DNA from: Variovorax sp037204085
GTDB lineage: Bacteria > Pseudomonadota > Gammaproteobacteria > Burkholderiales > Burkholderiaceae_C
Length of the DNA stretch: 64,000 bases
Direction of reading: 5' to 3'
Assembly: GCF_037204085.1 (NCBI RefSeq)
Contig: NZ_JBBCBW010000016.1
Location: 1-64,000, forward strand
Positions within the stretch are counted from its first letter, which is position 1. Every line of letters begins with the position of its first letter. Of the stretch, positions 33,682 to 42,729 are shown in pieces. The translations under genes and the position numbers were made by a program. The notes under the pieces are model-generated. The model saw only the letters and a program-made list of their open reading frames with translations, was not told the origin of the DNA and made no database searches.

Positions 33682-35787
33682 TCAATACACTAACTTGGCG
33701 TTGTTGCACTGGAGCGAGTGCAGTTTCACGTCGACCTCACCCAGGTGGATACCGAGAAAGTCCCGCAACAAAGGAGTCAGAACGGTACTGCCCAAGGCAT
33801 CGAGTACTGGCTCGAGCAGGCCGGTTGCCACTGCCAACGCGTTCGAAACCGTACCACCAACGCTAGAACTGCTGTTCTTGCTGAGAGTGCTCTTTAGGAG
33901 GTCTATGCAGCCCTGGTTGGACGTAGATCCCAGAAGTCCGGTGAAGCTGCAGCCGTCCCCGCCCACAAGTCCACCGATAGCACCGAGCAGGTCTCCGATA
34001 CCGTTCAGCAAGCCGCTGAGGAGGCCACTTTGTTCTGCAGCCTCGGCAATCCGCTCTCGGGCGTTGTCTAACCGCGCAGCTCTGCAAGCCGTGGTGTTAG
34101 CCGTGCAACCAGCACCTCCGTCGGCAACTGGCTTGCCGCTATCGTTCCATATTTGAGTCGCCAAGTTTGTTATATCTGACGAACTAGGTGGCGTGGCCGG
34201 AGGCGAGCCACCAAATAGTAGATTTGTCAGCTGGGAAACCAGATTCGACACCGACGTACCCACATCTAGGCTGTTCCCGACAGTTTCTGTTTGCCCCTCT
34301 TCCAGTTTTACTGTGGTCGGCTGCTGAATTGGCAAAGTGTTGATTTGCGCGCTGTTCGTGGTTTTTAGAAGACCCAGAATATTGACCAATTCGAGATTGG
34401 AAAGATTCTGCTCGCATGCGTCCTTCTTGGAGAAGAGCAAATTATCGAAGCACGCTTGGTATCTCGGGTCGCTTGACGGAAGGGAGCAATCTTGCGAACC
34501 GGTGCTGTTCGATATCTTCCCAATGCATCCTTTGAGAATAGCGCCATCCACAGCTATCTCCGCACGCTGCTTACCAGAAACGGACAACAGTTCGGGCGTA
34601 CACAGATCTATCAGCGTTCCCTTGGCTGCGACGAGATCAAGTGCAATGGGCAAGTTGATGCTCAGTAGAGAACTGAGTACTCCGTCACTCCGTACATGAA
34701 TGAACGTACGAACCTGAGCGGTGTAAGCACTGATTCCTTTGACTCCGATAGCAAAAGACGGAGGCTCTACCAATCCAGCTTTGGCTGTCACTTTGACCAG
34801 CCCCAGAAGAGAAATATTCGAACCAGGAACATCGACAGCGCGACCGCCTGTCGCAACGCCGACGGCAGACTGAATCAGATCTAGTGCATTGATCTCAGTC
34901 GCGAGCGCCGAGCTTGCATCCGGCGTGGTGATGCTCGCGAAAAGGCTCGGCGCATTCGTGAGTGATCCCAGCCTGACGTCGTTGAGACCGGTGACGCCGA
35001 GCTTGGCCTTGATGGCCGATATCAACAGGAGATTTGTATCTACCAAGTCGTCGCGGTTGCCGGCTCTTACGATGGCGTCGAGGAGTTGGCCTAGTGTCAG
35101 GTTGGTATCCAGAAGCGAGTTGAGGCCTGCTACCGTGACGTCTGCGGATGCGCAAGCGCCGAGTTCGCATAGCAATCCACCGGGCGTCACTTTGACACTT
35201 GCTAAACCTTCGTAACCCAAAACGATTGTGTTGTCGACGTTGAGACCGATTGCCTTCAATAGCGCGCCTAAGGTCGAGTCGCCGTCAACTCGCAGTAGTC
35301 TTGATCCAACGGAGAATGCTGCTGAAGCATCGGCTTTTGCTGCTACAGCTTCGACTGCAAGCTGCCGGGGTTCGTTTCCGGGAATCCTTGGTAACAAAAG
35401 ACTCGGTGTTCTTTGTATGGATACGAGGACGGCATTGAACGGCTGAACGTCAGCAGAGAAATGCCGGTGTACGGGGGGCTTAGACGGATCCGGATCCCAG
35501 TGTCCACACGTGATGTCTGCCGCGGTCAGCTGAAATCCATTTGGAAGGTTCTGCGATCCATTGGCAATCGCGGCGCTCTTTGCTTCTGTGCAGCTTGCAG
35601 GAACTATCGCTTGTGCTCCCGCCAGGGCAGCAAGATCTGCCGATTTCTGAAATTCACGCTTCATGAAAAACAGATAACCGAGCTCAGTGCCAATCAGCGT
35701 GATAAGAAGGAGACTCATCGCGATCGTCGCATTGATCGCCACTGATCCATTTTGCCGGCGCCGGATCCTTCGAGTGAATGGATACAT
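33682..35787 (-). CDS. tadG: TadG-like pilus-assembly protein, large and AT-rich (701 aa)
   Basis: The N-terminus (RRRQNGSVAINATIAMSLLL, then KREFQKSADLAALAGAQA) is the pseudopilin-like membrane segment and motif of TadG/DUF2134 proteins, which belong to Tad pilus systems. The rest is periplasmic or surface-exposed and longer than most TadG proteins. The C-terminal region (GLLSGLLNGIGDLLGAIGGL, GLLEPVLDALGS) echoes the Gly-Leu style of the repeat protein at 20358. Sampled lines are about 50-52% G+C (for example 31 of 60 at 34201-34260) against much GC-richer neighbours, which suggests foreign origin or unusual selection. It follows the TadE-like gene by 9 bp. Confidence 0.82.
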   Translation of the reverse strand: MYPFTRRIRRRQNGSVAINATIAMSLLLITLIGTELGYLFFMKREFQKSADLAALAGAQAIVPASCTEAKSAAIANGSQNLPNGFQLTAADITCGHWDPDPSKPPVHRHFSADVQPFNAVLVSIQRTPSLLLPRIPGNEPRQLAVEAVAAKADASAAFSVGSRLLRVDGDSTLGALLKAIGLNVDNTIVLGYEGLASVKVTPGGLLCELGACASADVTVAGLNSLLDTNLTLGQLLDAIVRAGNRDDLVDTNLLLISAIKAKLGVTGLNDVRLGSLTNAPSLFASITTPDASSALATEINALDLIQSAVGVATGGRAVDVPGSNISLLGLVKVTAKAGLVEPPSFAIGVKGISAYTAQVRTFIHVRSDGVLSSLLSINLPIALDLVAAKGTLIDLCTPELLSVSGKQRAEIAVDGAILKGCIGKISNSTGSQDCSLPSSDPRYQACFDNLLFSKKDACEQNLSNLELVNILGLLKTTNSAQINTLPIQQPTTVKLEEGQTETVGNSLDVGTSVSNLVSQLTNLLFGGSPPATPPSSSDITNLATQIWNDSGKPVADGGAGCTANTTACRAARLDNARERIAEAAEQSGLLSGLLNGIGDLLGAIGGLVGGDGCSFTGLLGSTSNQGCIDLLKSTLSKNSSSSVGGTVSNALAVATGLLEPVLDALGSTVLTPLLRDFLGIHLGEVDVKLHSLQCNNAKLVY

Positions 35788-35796
35788 CGTGTGCCG

Positions 35797-36288
35797 CTAC
35801 GAAGAGGATCGGGTAGCCGTAGCCTTACCAACCAGGCGGTCAGGCATCCAATTCCCGGTGAGAGGAATGGGGGGCAAAAGCGGGTTGGCGCGGTACGGAT
35901 AGCTCACCCTTACTGCTACTTCTCCAGCTGACAGATCCACTTCAGGAGGGATGTCCATCTTCGCGCGAAGCCAAGTCTCTTTTGAAGAAGGCGCGCTACC
36001 TGCGGAAGCGGGGGTAATCGTCGAGAGTGCCAGCGACCGGTACACCGCTGTTCGAACATTCGTCTGCAGTTCTGCGGCCGGCGTGTCGCTGCGGAAAGAC
36101 TGAGCGGCTCTCGCGCCGTCTTCGGCCGCGCGAGAGATGACCTGCTGCACATACAAAACGCCGCAGAAAGTCACGAGCCCATAGATGCCGAGGAACAGAA
36201 CACCGAAGACGAGCGCAAACTCGATGGCGGCAACGCCTCGCTGACGGCGAGCCACGGCCCGTTCGAGCTTGAGCCGGCCGGACTTCAC
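35797..36288 (-). CDS. tadF: TadE/TadF-like pseudopilin
   Basis: The protein has 163 residues and starts at a GTG that overlaps the preceding stop as GTGA (36285-36288). The segment RRQRGVAAIEFALVFGVLF has the Gly-Val-Ala-Ala-Ile-Glu processing site of TadE/TadF pseudopilins, cleaved by the prepilin peptidase, followed by the membrane helix. The C-terminal half is periplasmic. Which of the two pseudopilins is TadE and which is TadF is decided here by order only. Confidence 0.82.
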   Translation of the reverse strand: MKSGRLKLERAVARRQRGVAAIEFALVFGVLFLGIYGLVTFCGVLYVQQVISRAAEDGARAAQSFRSDTPAAELQTNVRTAVYRSLALSTITPASAGSAPSSKETWLRAKMDIPPEVDLSAGEVAVRVSYPYRANPLLPPIPLTGNWMPDRLVGKATATRSSS

Positions 36289-36770
36289 AACGACCTCCCG
36301 TCGAGCAGCATGCTGGCCTGGCCTGCAATCCGGGCGGGGACCGCAAAGCTCGGGAACGCGGGAAACAGCGTGTCTATGCCGCTGACAGCAACGGTTACAA
36401 CCACCTGGCACCGGTTGTTCCATTCCGGGCCGCAAGGGGGCGCCGCCTGCGAGCAGTCGTCCGTTCCAGCCAGGCAGATTCTTGCCTCGACATTCCGGTT
36501 CGCTTTCAGGCCGGCAGGCAGCCAGTCGCTGCGCTCTACGGCAATGTCGTTGGCTTTGGTTTTTCTGGCGTCCAGGCTGCTCTGATAACGCAGCCCCGCA
36601 CGGGCACCGTCTTCCGCCGCGTTCTGCAGGCTCATGCGCATCGTCAACAAGAAGCCATAGCAGATCACCGCGTACAGCAGCGCAAAGATGATCAGGAACA
36701 CGAACGCAAATTCGATCGCATACACGCCGTGTTGGGCGTGTCCGGGCTTTGCGTGGTTGCGTGTTTCCAT
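36285..36770 (-). CDS. tadE: TadE-like pseudopilin
   Basis: The protein has 161 residues and starts at METRNHAK. The sequence HGVYAIEFAFVFLIIFALLY carries the pseudopilin cleavage and helix motif, followed by NAAEDGARAGLRYQSS, typical of TadE. Cys residues in the periplasmic part (ICLAGTDDC, PPCGPEWNNRC) may form disulphides. It overlaps the next gene by 4 bp and follows the DUF3613 gene by 37 bp. Confidence 0.85.
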   Translation of the reverse strand: METRNHAKPGHAQHGVYAIEFAFVFLIIFALLYAVICYGFLLTMRMSLQNAAEDGARAGLRYQSSLDARKTKANDIAVERSDWLPAGLKANRNVEARICLAGTDDCSQAAPPCGPEWNNRCQVVVTVAVSGIDTLFPAFPSFAVPARIAGQASMLLDGRSL

Positions 36771-36807
36771 GGTGGTTCCCAGTGCGCGGCGAAGGTCGGC
36801 GTTTTGC

Positions 36808-37197
36808 CTACCGGCCTCCGGAAGAGGAGGCGCCACCGCCGCCCTTCGACTTGGTCACCGTAGAGCCAAGGTGCTCGGGGATCGGATGCTCGAAGCTCTT
36901 GATGTAGCGCTCATAGCTGCGGCTGGCCACGCTGCCGGCAATGGGCCGGGGTGTGCGCGAGGCGATTTCTCCGCTGCGTTGCCAGGCGAGCAGGCTCTGG
37001 GTTGCATCGCCCATGAGCAGCGGTGGCGGCGATTCGAACTCTTCAGCCTCGGCTTCAGCTTCGACCTCCCGCGCCTCCTGCGCTCTCTGCGCCTCCGCGG
37101 GCTGCGGCGCCGGCGGCACGGCTTGCGCTGCAGCGGCGGTTGCCATGAAGAAGAATGCGGCCGTCAACGCGATCCGCTCGGCAAGCTGGTGGTTCAT
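36808..37197 (-). CDS. DUF3613-type secreted protein of the Tad operon
   Basis: The 129-residue precursor has a signal peptide (residues 1-25, ending ATAAAAQA). A Glu/Ala-rich stretch precedes PPPLLMGDATQSLLAWQRSG, which I recognise as the DUF3613 pattern seen beside tad genes, and a Gly/Ser-rich tail ends the protein. Its role in Tad pili is not known. The start overlaps the tadD stop by 4 bp. Confidence 0.75.
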   Translation of the reverse strand: MNHQLAERIALTAAFFFMATAAAAQAVPPAPQPAEAQRAQEAREVEAEAEAEEFESPPPLLMGDATQSLLAWQRSGEIASRTPRPIAGSVASRSYERYIKSFEHPIPEHLGSTVTKSKGGGGASSSGGR

Positions 37198-38129
37198 GGT
37201 GTACCTCGCGAGGTCGAGTTCAGTGAAAGCGGCGCTTCAGGTGCAGAGGCCGAAGGGTTGGTCTGGCTCGCGGTTCTCATGCCGCCCGCACCTGTCCATC
37301 GGGACGCTTTGAGCGCAAGGGGGGCCACAACAGGTTCGGCGCGAGTTCCCGCCGCTGCGGCAGCAGCAACGGGTGCGGGCAACTTGCCCGATGTGCGCAT
37401 CTGCAGTGCCGCTTCGCGCACGGCCAAGCGTGTCGGTTGGGGCATGCGGTGGGCATCCATCAGCGCTGCCGCCCGGTCGGGCTGGTTGGTCACTTCCAAG
37501 TAGAGCGCGAGATTGGCTTGCGCCTGGGTGCTGTCGGGGCGCAACTGCAGGGCTTGCATCAGCGGTAGCCGCGCTTCCTCGATCTGGCCGGCGCCCAGGT
37601 GCGCGTAGCCGAGATCGCTCAGCAGCAGTGCATCGGTCGGGGTGCGGCGCTGCGCTTGCGCAAGCAGCTGGACCGCCTCGGCATAGTTGCCGCGCATGCC
37701 CGCCAGGAGGCCCAGCCCGCGGTAGCCCGCGCTCGCCAGCGGCGTGGACAGCAGGCGCTTGTAGGCGGCTTCGGCGGCTGCGGCCTGCCCGGTTTGGCGC
37801 AGTGCTTCGGCGCGCGCGCGTGTGGATTCAGGCGATACGCCCCAACGCTGCTCCAAGGCGTCGATGTGCGCGAGCGATGCAAACCACAGGTCTTCCTTCT
37901 GCATCTGCTCGACGAGCTTGAGGTAGGTGGCCTGCGTGTCCACGGCGGCGCCGGCCTTGGTGTCCGCCGCGGCTTCGGCGGCCATGCGCTGATGCGCGTC
38001 GGTGCTGGCGGCGTACTGGTCCTTGAGGCCGGCGCAGCCGGTAACTGCAAGGGCCGCGGCTGCTGCGCAGGCAAAGGCCAGCAAGCGGCAAGCAGGACGC
38101 GGGCTTGCGCAAAGGTCGAGTGGCTTCAT
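37194..38129 (-). CDS. tadD: TadD-like TPR lipoprotein
   Basis: The 311-residue precursor has a signal with lipobox VTGC and then several TPR motifs (about residues 70-240; GYRGLGLLAGMRGNYAEAVQ, LLLSDLGYAHLGAGQIEEAR). In Tad systems TadD is an outer-membrane-associated lipoprotein thought to help secretin assembly. The C-terminal 80 residues are low in complexity. The start overlaps the tadC stop as ATGA. Confidence 0.87.
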   Translation of the reverse strand: MKPLDLCASPRPACRLLAFACAAAAALAVTGCAGLKDQYAASTDAHQRMAAEAAADTKAGAAVDTQATYLKLVEQMQKEDLWFASLAHIDALEQRWGVSPESTRARAEALRQTGQAAAAEAAYKRLLSTPLASAGYRGLGLLAGMRGNYAEAVQLLAQAQRRTPTDALLLSDLGYAHLGAGQIEEARLPLMQALQLRPDSTQAQANLALYLEVTNQPDRAAALMDAHRMPQPTRLAVREAALQMRTSGKLPAPVAAAAAAGTRAEPVVAPLALKASRWTGAGGMRTASQTNPSASAPEAPLSLNSTSRGTP

Positions 38130-39091
38130 TTGGCGGCGACTCCCAGTGAACGGAAGATGGCAAGAAAGGCCGGGCCCGCGGTGACGATGACGAGCGCCGG
38201 AAGCAACGTGGTCACCATCACGGCGGTCATCTTCACGGTGATCTTTCCGATGCGTTCCTTCATTTCGGAACGCCGGTGTTCGCGCAGCCGGTCGCTGAAG
38301 ACGCGCAGCGGCTCCTGCACGGCGCCGCCGTGCTTGTCGACCTGCACCAGCAAGGACACGAGCCCGCGAAGGTTCTCGTTCTTGTGCAAGGTTGCAAGGC
38401 GCTGCAGCGAATGTTCGCGGCTGCGGCCGCGGCTGTACTGGTTGTTGGCAAAGGTCAGTTCGTAGCCGAGCACGCGCAGCACGTGCGAGAAGTCGCTGGC
38501 CATGATCTGCAGGCTCTGGTCCAGGCTCAGTCCGACGCCTTGCAGCAGGCGAAGCAGGTCGATGAACAGCGGCAGCTCCTGGTTCACCCGCTCGCGGCGC
38601 TTGGCGGCGATGCGGCCGAGCACCCACTTGGGAGCCATGAAGCCGATGACGAACGCGGCCGCCAGCACGATGGTGACGGTGCGCTGCGGACGGCCGGCGC
38701 TCCACAGCACGTAGACGGCAAAGGGAAGAAGGAACGTGAAGAAGATGCGGGTCACCAGAAAAACCAATTGCGCCCGCTTAGAGGAAAAGCCGCATTGATC
38801 GATGAGGTTGCGGTCCTCGTTTGCCACGAGTGCGCGGCCGATGCGCGAATCGAGCCAATGAAACGGCAACTCGATGTCCGTCTTTGCCGAGGCGTTGAAC
38901 ACGTCGGCCGCACCGGCGGACCCCCCGGATCCGCCCGGCGCCGTGGTGACCTGTTGGATGGCGCGGCCGATGACCTTGCCGCTGCGCGAGCGCCGCAACT
39001 CTGCCGCGATCAGCGCGCCGGCACCGGCCATCAGGCCCAGGGCCAGCAGCGCCAGGCTGAGAATCGCCAGCTGGTTGGTGGTGAAGGTCAT
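38126..39091 (-). CDS. tadC: TadC-like type II secretion F inner-membrane protein
   Basis: The 321-residue protein starts at MTFTTNQLAIL. It contains a GspF/T2SSF domain with membrane helices near the N-terminus (LAILSLALLALGLMAGAGAL), mid-protein (LVFLVTRIFFTFLLPFAVYV) and at the C-terminus (MTAVMVTTLLPALVIVTAG). The motif QELPLFIDLLRLLQGVGLSL is typical of TadC. It pairs with TadB as the membrane platform on which the TadA ATPase works. It overlaps tadB and tadD by 4 bp each. Confidence 0.9.
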   Translation of the reverse strand: MTFTTNQLAILSLALLALGLMAGAGALIAAELRRSRSGKVIGRAIQQVTTAPGGSGGSAGAADVFNASAKTDIELPFHWLDSRIGRALVANEDRNLIDQCGFSSKRAQLVFLVTRIFFTFLLPFAVYVLWSAGRPQRTVTIVLAAAFVIGFMAPKWVLGRIAAKRRERVNQELPLFIDLLRLLQGVGLSLDQSLQIMASDFSHVLRVLGYELTFANNQYSRGRSREHSLQRLATLHKNENLRGLVSLLVQVDKHGGAVQEPLRVFSDRLREHRRSEMKERIGKITVKMTAVMVTTLLPALVIVTAGPAFLAIFRSLGVAAK

Positions 39092-40086
39092 GTGAGTTTC
39101 GCCAGCCGGTAGAGAAGTGCCGCACCGAACAGCTGAAAGCCCGCGGCCGAGAGAACCATGATGCGGCCGGTTCCGTCGTTCCACATCCCCATGAAGTAGG
39201 CGGGATTGGTGAGGATGAAGAAGGCGCCCACGCTCACAGGCAGCAACCCGAGAATCCAGGCGGAAAGCCGGGTTTCGGACGACAGGGCGAGCAGCTCATG
39301 CTCGGCTTGCTCGCGATCGCGCATGAAGTTGCCCACGCGCTCCAGCAGCAGGTCGGAGCGCCCGCCGTAGCGCACACCCAGGCCGAGGATGGACGCCAGC
39401 AGGAACATTTCCTCGATGCGCACATTGCTGGCCGTCTGGTGCAGGGCGCGGTCCAGGTCCATGCCCGCGCGCACCAGCGATGCCGAGCGCTCCAGCTGGC
39501 CGCGCAGCGGCGCCTCGGTGGTGGCAATCGCAAGCTGGAAGGCCGCCTGCGTGGAGTTGCCGATGGTGATCAGCCGCACCATCGCGTCGATGTACCCGGG
39601 CAGCTGGCTCACGAGCTTGCGGCGGAATTTCTGCAGCCGCAGCCAGACCGCGAAGGCTGCAAGAAGAACCAGGAGCGCGAGCGTGCTCAAGCCCGACACC
39701 CAGCCGGCAAGCAGGCCGGCGAGTGCGGCCGCCGCCACGATGACGGCCAGCCCCAATGCGGCCATGCGGGGGGCGACCACGCCTATCAGCCACTCGGGAA
39801 GGGCCTTTTCGAGCAACCCGGCGGGTGCGGCGGCCGGGGTGCCTGCGTCGGCGTTGAGCCATGGGTCCGAGGTCACGCCCGCCATGAGGTTGTCGTTGGC
39901 CGGGTCCCGCAGAGGGATGGGCATCGGCGCCGGTGAGCCGGCGGCCGTGCTGGCCTGGATCTGCTGGTTCAGGTGCCGCGCGGCGGCCTGGCGTGCCTGG
40001 CGGCCCTTGGCCCATTGCCACAGCAGCAGCCCCGCGGCTGCGAACAGCAGCGCGAGGCAGGCCACCGCGAGCAGCATTTCACGCAC
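39088..40086 (-). CDS. tadB: TadB-like type II secretion F inner-membrane protein
   Basis: The 332-residue protein has N-terminal, central and C-terminal membrane helices and a cytoplasmic T2SSF domain (QLPGYIDAMVRLITIGNSTQ, LERSASLVRAGMDLDRALHQ). TadB and TadC form the polytopic membrane platform of the Tad machine. Its start lies 8 bp inside the 3' end of tadA, and its stop overlaps tadC by 4 bp, so the three are translationally coupled. Confidence 0.9.
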   Translation of the reverse strand: MREMLLAVACLALLFAAAGLLLWQWAKGRQARQAAARHLNQQIQASTAAGSPAPMPIPLRDPANDNLMAGVTSDPWLNADAGTPAAAPAGLLEKALPEWLIGVVAPRMAALGLAVIVAAAALAGLLAGWVSGLSTLALLVLLAAFAVWLRLQKFRRKLVSQLPGYIDAMVRLITIGNSTQAAFQLAIATTEAPLRGQLERSASLVRAGMDLDRALHQTASNVRIEEMFLLASILGLGVRYGGRSDLLLERVGNFMRDREQAEHELLALSSETRLSAWILGLLPVSVGAFFILTNPAYFMGMWNDGTGRIMVLSAAGFQLFGAALLYRLAKLT

Positions 40087-41398
40087 GGTTGTTGTCTCCC
40101 TGCTGCCCGCGCGTCAGTGATTGCCTGAAGCGCGTGATCTTGGGCGAATGCGGCGCAATGCCCAGCGATATCCAGCGGTCGCGCTCCTCGCCGTCGGGCG
40201 ACGTGATGGGCTCGTAGCGGTAGAGCTCCTGCATGGCCACCACGTTGTCGTTGACACCCGTGACTTCGCTCAGCGAGAGGATGCGGCGCTGCCCGTTCGA
40301 AAGGCGGCCGATCTGCACGATGAAATCGATGGCGTTGGCAATCTGCCGGCGCAGGCTCACTTCGCTGCCCTGGTAGCCCGCAAAGCCCGCGAGCATTTCA
40401 AGGCGGTACAGGCATTCGCGCGGCGAGCTGGCGTGAATGGTGCCCATCGAGCCTTCGTGCCCCGTGTTCATTGCCTGCATCATCTCGATCACTTCGGCGC
40501 CGCGCACCTCGCCCACGATGATGCGGTCTGGCCGCATGCGCAGGCTGTTGCGCAGCAGGTCGCGAATGGACACCACGCCGGTGCCGTCGAATCCGCCCGG
40601 GCGGCTTTCAAGGCGCACCACATGGCTGGTGCCAAGCGAAAGCTCCGCCGTGTCTTCGATGGTGATGACGCGCTCGCGCGGCGGAATGAAGGTGGCCAGC
40701 GCATTGAGCAGCGAGGTCTTGCCCGAACTGGTGCCGCCGCTCACAAGAATGTTGCAGCGTGCGCGAACGGCAATCTCCAGCAGCTGCGCCATGCCCGCGT
40801 CGAAGGTGCCGAGCTTCACCATGTCGGCCGGCGTGAGCGGTTCCTTGCGGAACTTGCGGATCGAAACCGAGAGTCCGTCGATCGCGAGCGGCTCGATGAT
40901 CACGTTGATGCGTCCGCCGTCCGGCAGGCGTGCGTCGACCATCGGGTTGGATTCGTCCAGCCGCCGGCCGAGCGGCGCGAGAATGCGGCGCACGATGCGC
41001 ATCACGTGCTCCGCATCGGCAAAGCGCACCGTCTCGCGCTCGAGCATGCCGTGGCGCGACACGTACACGTTCTGGTAGCCGTTGATCAGGATGTCTTCCA
41101 CCGCCGAATCGTTGAGCAGGTCTTCCAGCGGCCCAAAGCCCGCAAGCTCCTTGGTCAGCGCGTCGGAGATGAGCTGCATCTCGCGGTCGTTGATCGGCAC
41201 ACGGCGCAGCCGCACGAAGCTGTCGACCTCGAGTTCGACGAACTGCTGGATGGATGCGCGCGACCAGCGGCCGAACTCCGCGCCGAGCTCTTCGATGCGG
41301 CTCAGCAGATGGTCGTGCGTCCAGCTCTTGATGTCCTGGAACTGCTGGGAGTTGATGAACGCCTGGTCATCGTCGGCGAATTCGAGATCGTTGGACAT
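40079..41398 (-). CDS. tadA: TadA/CpaF secretion ATPase
   Basis: The 439-residue ATPase powers Flp pilus extension and probably retraction. The N-terminal domain (about 1-150) is followed by the VirB11/PilT-type ATPase: Walker A SGGTSSGKTSL (about 217-227), the Asp box ITIEDTAELSL, Walker B RPDRIIVGEVRGAE and the His box MNTGHEGSMGTIHA. All motifs are intact. It follows tadZ by 9 bp and overlaps tadB by 8 bp. Confidence 0.94.
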   Translation of the reverse strand: MSNDLEFADDDQAFINSQQFQDIKSWTHDHLLSRIEELGAEFGRWSRASIQQFVELEVDSFVRLRRVPINDREMQLISDALTKELAGFGPLEDLLNDSAVEDILINGYQNVYVSRHGMLERETVRFADAEHVMRIVRRILAPLGRRLDESNPMVDARLPDGGRINVIIEPLAIDGLSVSIRKFRKEPLTPADMVKLGTFDAGMAQLLEIAVRARCNILVSGGTSSGKTSLLNALATFIPPRERVITIEDTAELSLGTSHVVRLESRPGGFDGTGVVSIRDLLRNSLRMRPDRIIVGEVRGAEVIEMMQAMNTGHEGSMGTIHASSPRECLYRLEMLAGFAGYQGSEVSLRRQIANAIDFIVQIGRLSNGQRRILSLSEVTGVNDNVVAMQELYRYEPITSPDGEERDRWISLGIAPHSPKITRFRQSLTRGQQGDNNRA

Positions 41399-41407
41399 AA
41401 GGGCGGT

Positions 41408-42694
41408 TCAACCTTCACTAGAGCTTTTCCAGAAACCGGCAAGTCGCGGTATTCGCGCGGCCCATCTGGATTCCCTGGCCGGCGGCTGGCCTGTGCCGGA
41501 CACGAGTTCCTGGTGCAGGCCGCGCGCGAGCTCGGCCACCGCTTGCGAGTAGGCGTCGCTGCGCGCGGTGCGCACCAGCATTTCGCCGCGGCTTGCCGCC
41601 GCCAGCAGTTGCGTGCTGCGCGCCGGCACCACATGGTGCAGCGGCAGTTCGAGCCGCTCGGCAACGTCCTTGGCAGACAGGCCCACATGGCCGTCGAACT
41701 TGTTGACCACCAGCGACAGCCGCTCGGTCTCCACGCCGCGCGTGCGCAGTTCCTTGAGCATGGTCGCCGTGGAAACGATGGCGCCTATGCTCTGGTCGCA
41801 CACGACCCAGCTGCGCGGCGCCGCCTTCACCGTCTGCGCGACGAAGTCGAGGGTCGAAAAGCCCCCGAGATCGGCGATCTGGAAATCGAAGAAGTCGCCG
41901 AGCCGCTTGATCAGCGCCACCGAATCCGCATGCGAGATCTCGCGCACCTGCGCAAGGCTCGCAGGCAGAGGCAGCACGGCCACGCCGCTCGCGTGGTGGG
42001 CCAGTGCGGTTTGCAGCAGCGTCTGGTCGAGGCGGCGCAGGTTGCGCACGCCGTCGACAAAGCTGAAACCGCTTTGCGTGTCGAGATAAAGCAGTCCGTC
42101 GCGCGCCGGAAGCCCGAGGTCGAGCAATGCGACACCGCCGCGCGTGTTGCGGCCGGCCTGGGGCAGGGCGCCGGCCTGGCACAGCTGGTCCTTGAGCACG
42201 AGCGACAGGCTGGCCGCGAGCGTGGTCACGCCAATGCCGGCACGGGCGCCCAGCAGCGCCAGCGTGCGTCCGCGCGTGCGGCCCGGCAGGCTGCTCTGGC
42301 GATCGAGCAGCTTGCGCAGCGTGTTGACCGCATCCGTCGGCGGCGCGGCCATGTCCACGAAGTCGTCCACGCCGGCGCGCAGCGCAGCCAGCATGGAAGC
42401 GGGCTCTGCCGAAACGCCCGTGGCCAGCACCGGCAGCGTCGGCCATTCGCGCTTGAGGCGCTGGTGAAGCTCGCTTGCCGCCGCGGCGTGGTCGCCCGAA
42501 AAATCGAGAAACACCGCGGCGGGGCCGAGCATGGCCATGCGCTCGTCCAGCGACTTGGCCTCGGCGGGAAGGTTCACCACCGTGCCCAGCCGGGCGAGTG
42601 CGTCGGTCAGCCAGTTGATGTGGCCGCTGTTGGGCGATGCGAAGAGATAGGTCTCCGCACCGGTCTCTGGAAGGCTGTCGCGGGGAGCGTTCAT
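41408..42694 (-). CDS. tadZ: TadZ/CpaE-like localisation ATPase
   Basis: The 428-residue protein starts at MNAPRDSL. The first 130 residues resemble an atypical receiver domain, and the rest is a MinD/ParA-type ATPase. The deviant Walker A reads GARAGIGVTTLAAS, so the first Lys of KGGxxGKT and the catalytic Lys are both absent, as in many TadZ proteins. TadZ positions the Tad machinery at the pole. It follows the secretin gene by 35 bp. Confidence 0.88.
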   Translation of the reverse strand: MNAPRDSLPETGAETYLFASPNSGHINWLTDALARLGTVVNLPAEAKSLDERMAMLGPAAVFLDFSGDHAAAASELHQRLKREWPTLPVLATGVSAEPASMLAALRAGVDDFVDMAAPPTDAVNTLRKLLDRQSSLPGRTRGRTLALLGARAGIGVTTLAASLSLVLKDQLCQAGALPQAGRNTRGGVALLDLGLPARDGLLYLDTQSGFSFVDGVRNLRRLDQTLLQTALAHHASGVAVLPLPASLAQVREISHADSVALIKRLGDFFDFQIADLGGFSTLDFVAQTVKAAPRSWVVCDQSIGAIVSTATMLKELRTRGVETERLSLVVNKFDGHVGLSAKDVAERLELPLHHVVPARSTQLLAAASRGEMLVRTARSDAYSQAVAELARGLHQELVSGTGQPPARESRWAARIPRLAGFWKSSSEG

Positions 42695-42729
42695 GGCGTC
42701 TGCCACCGGATCTGTGGGGTTTGTTTCAG

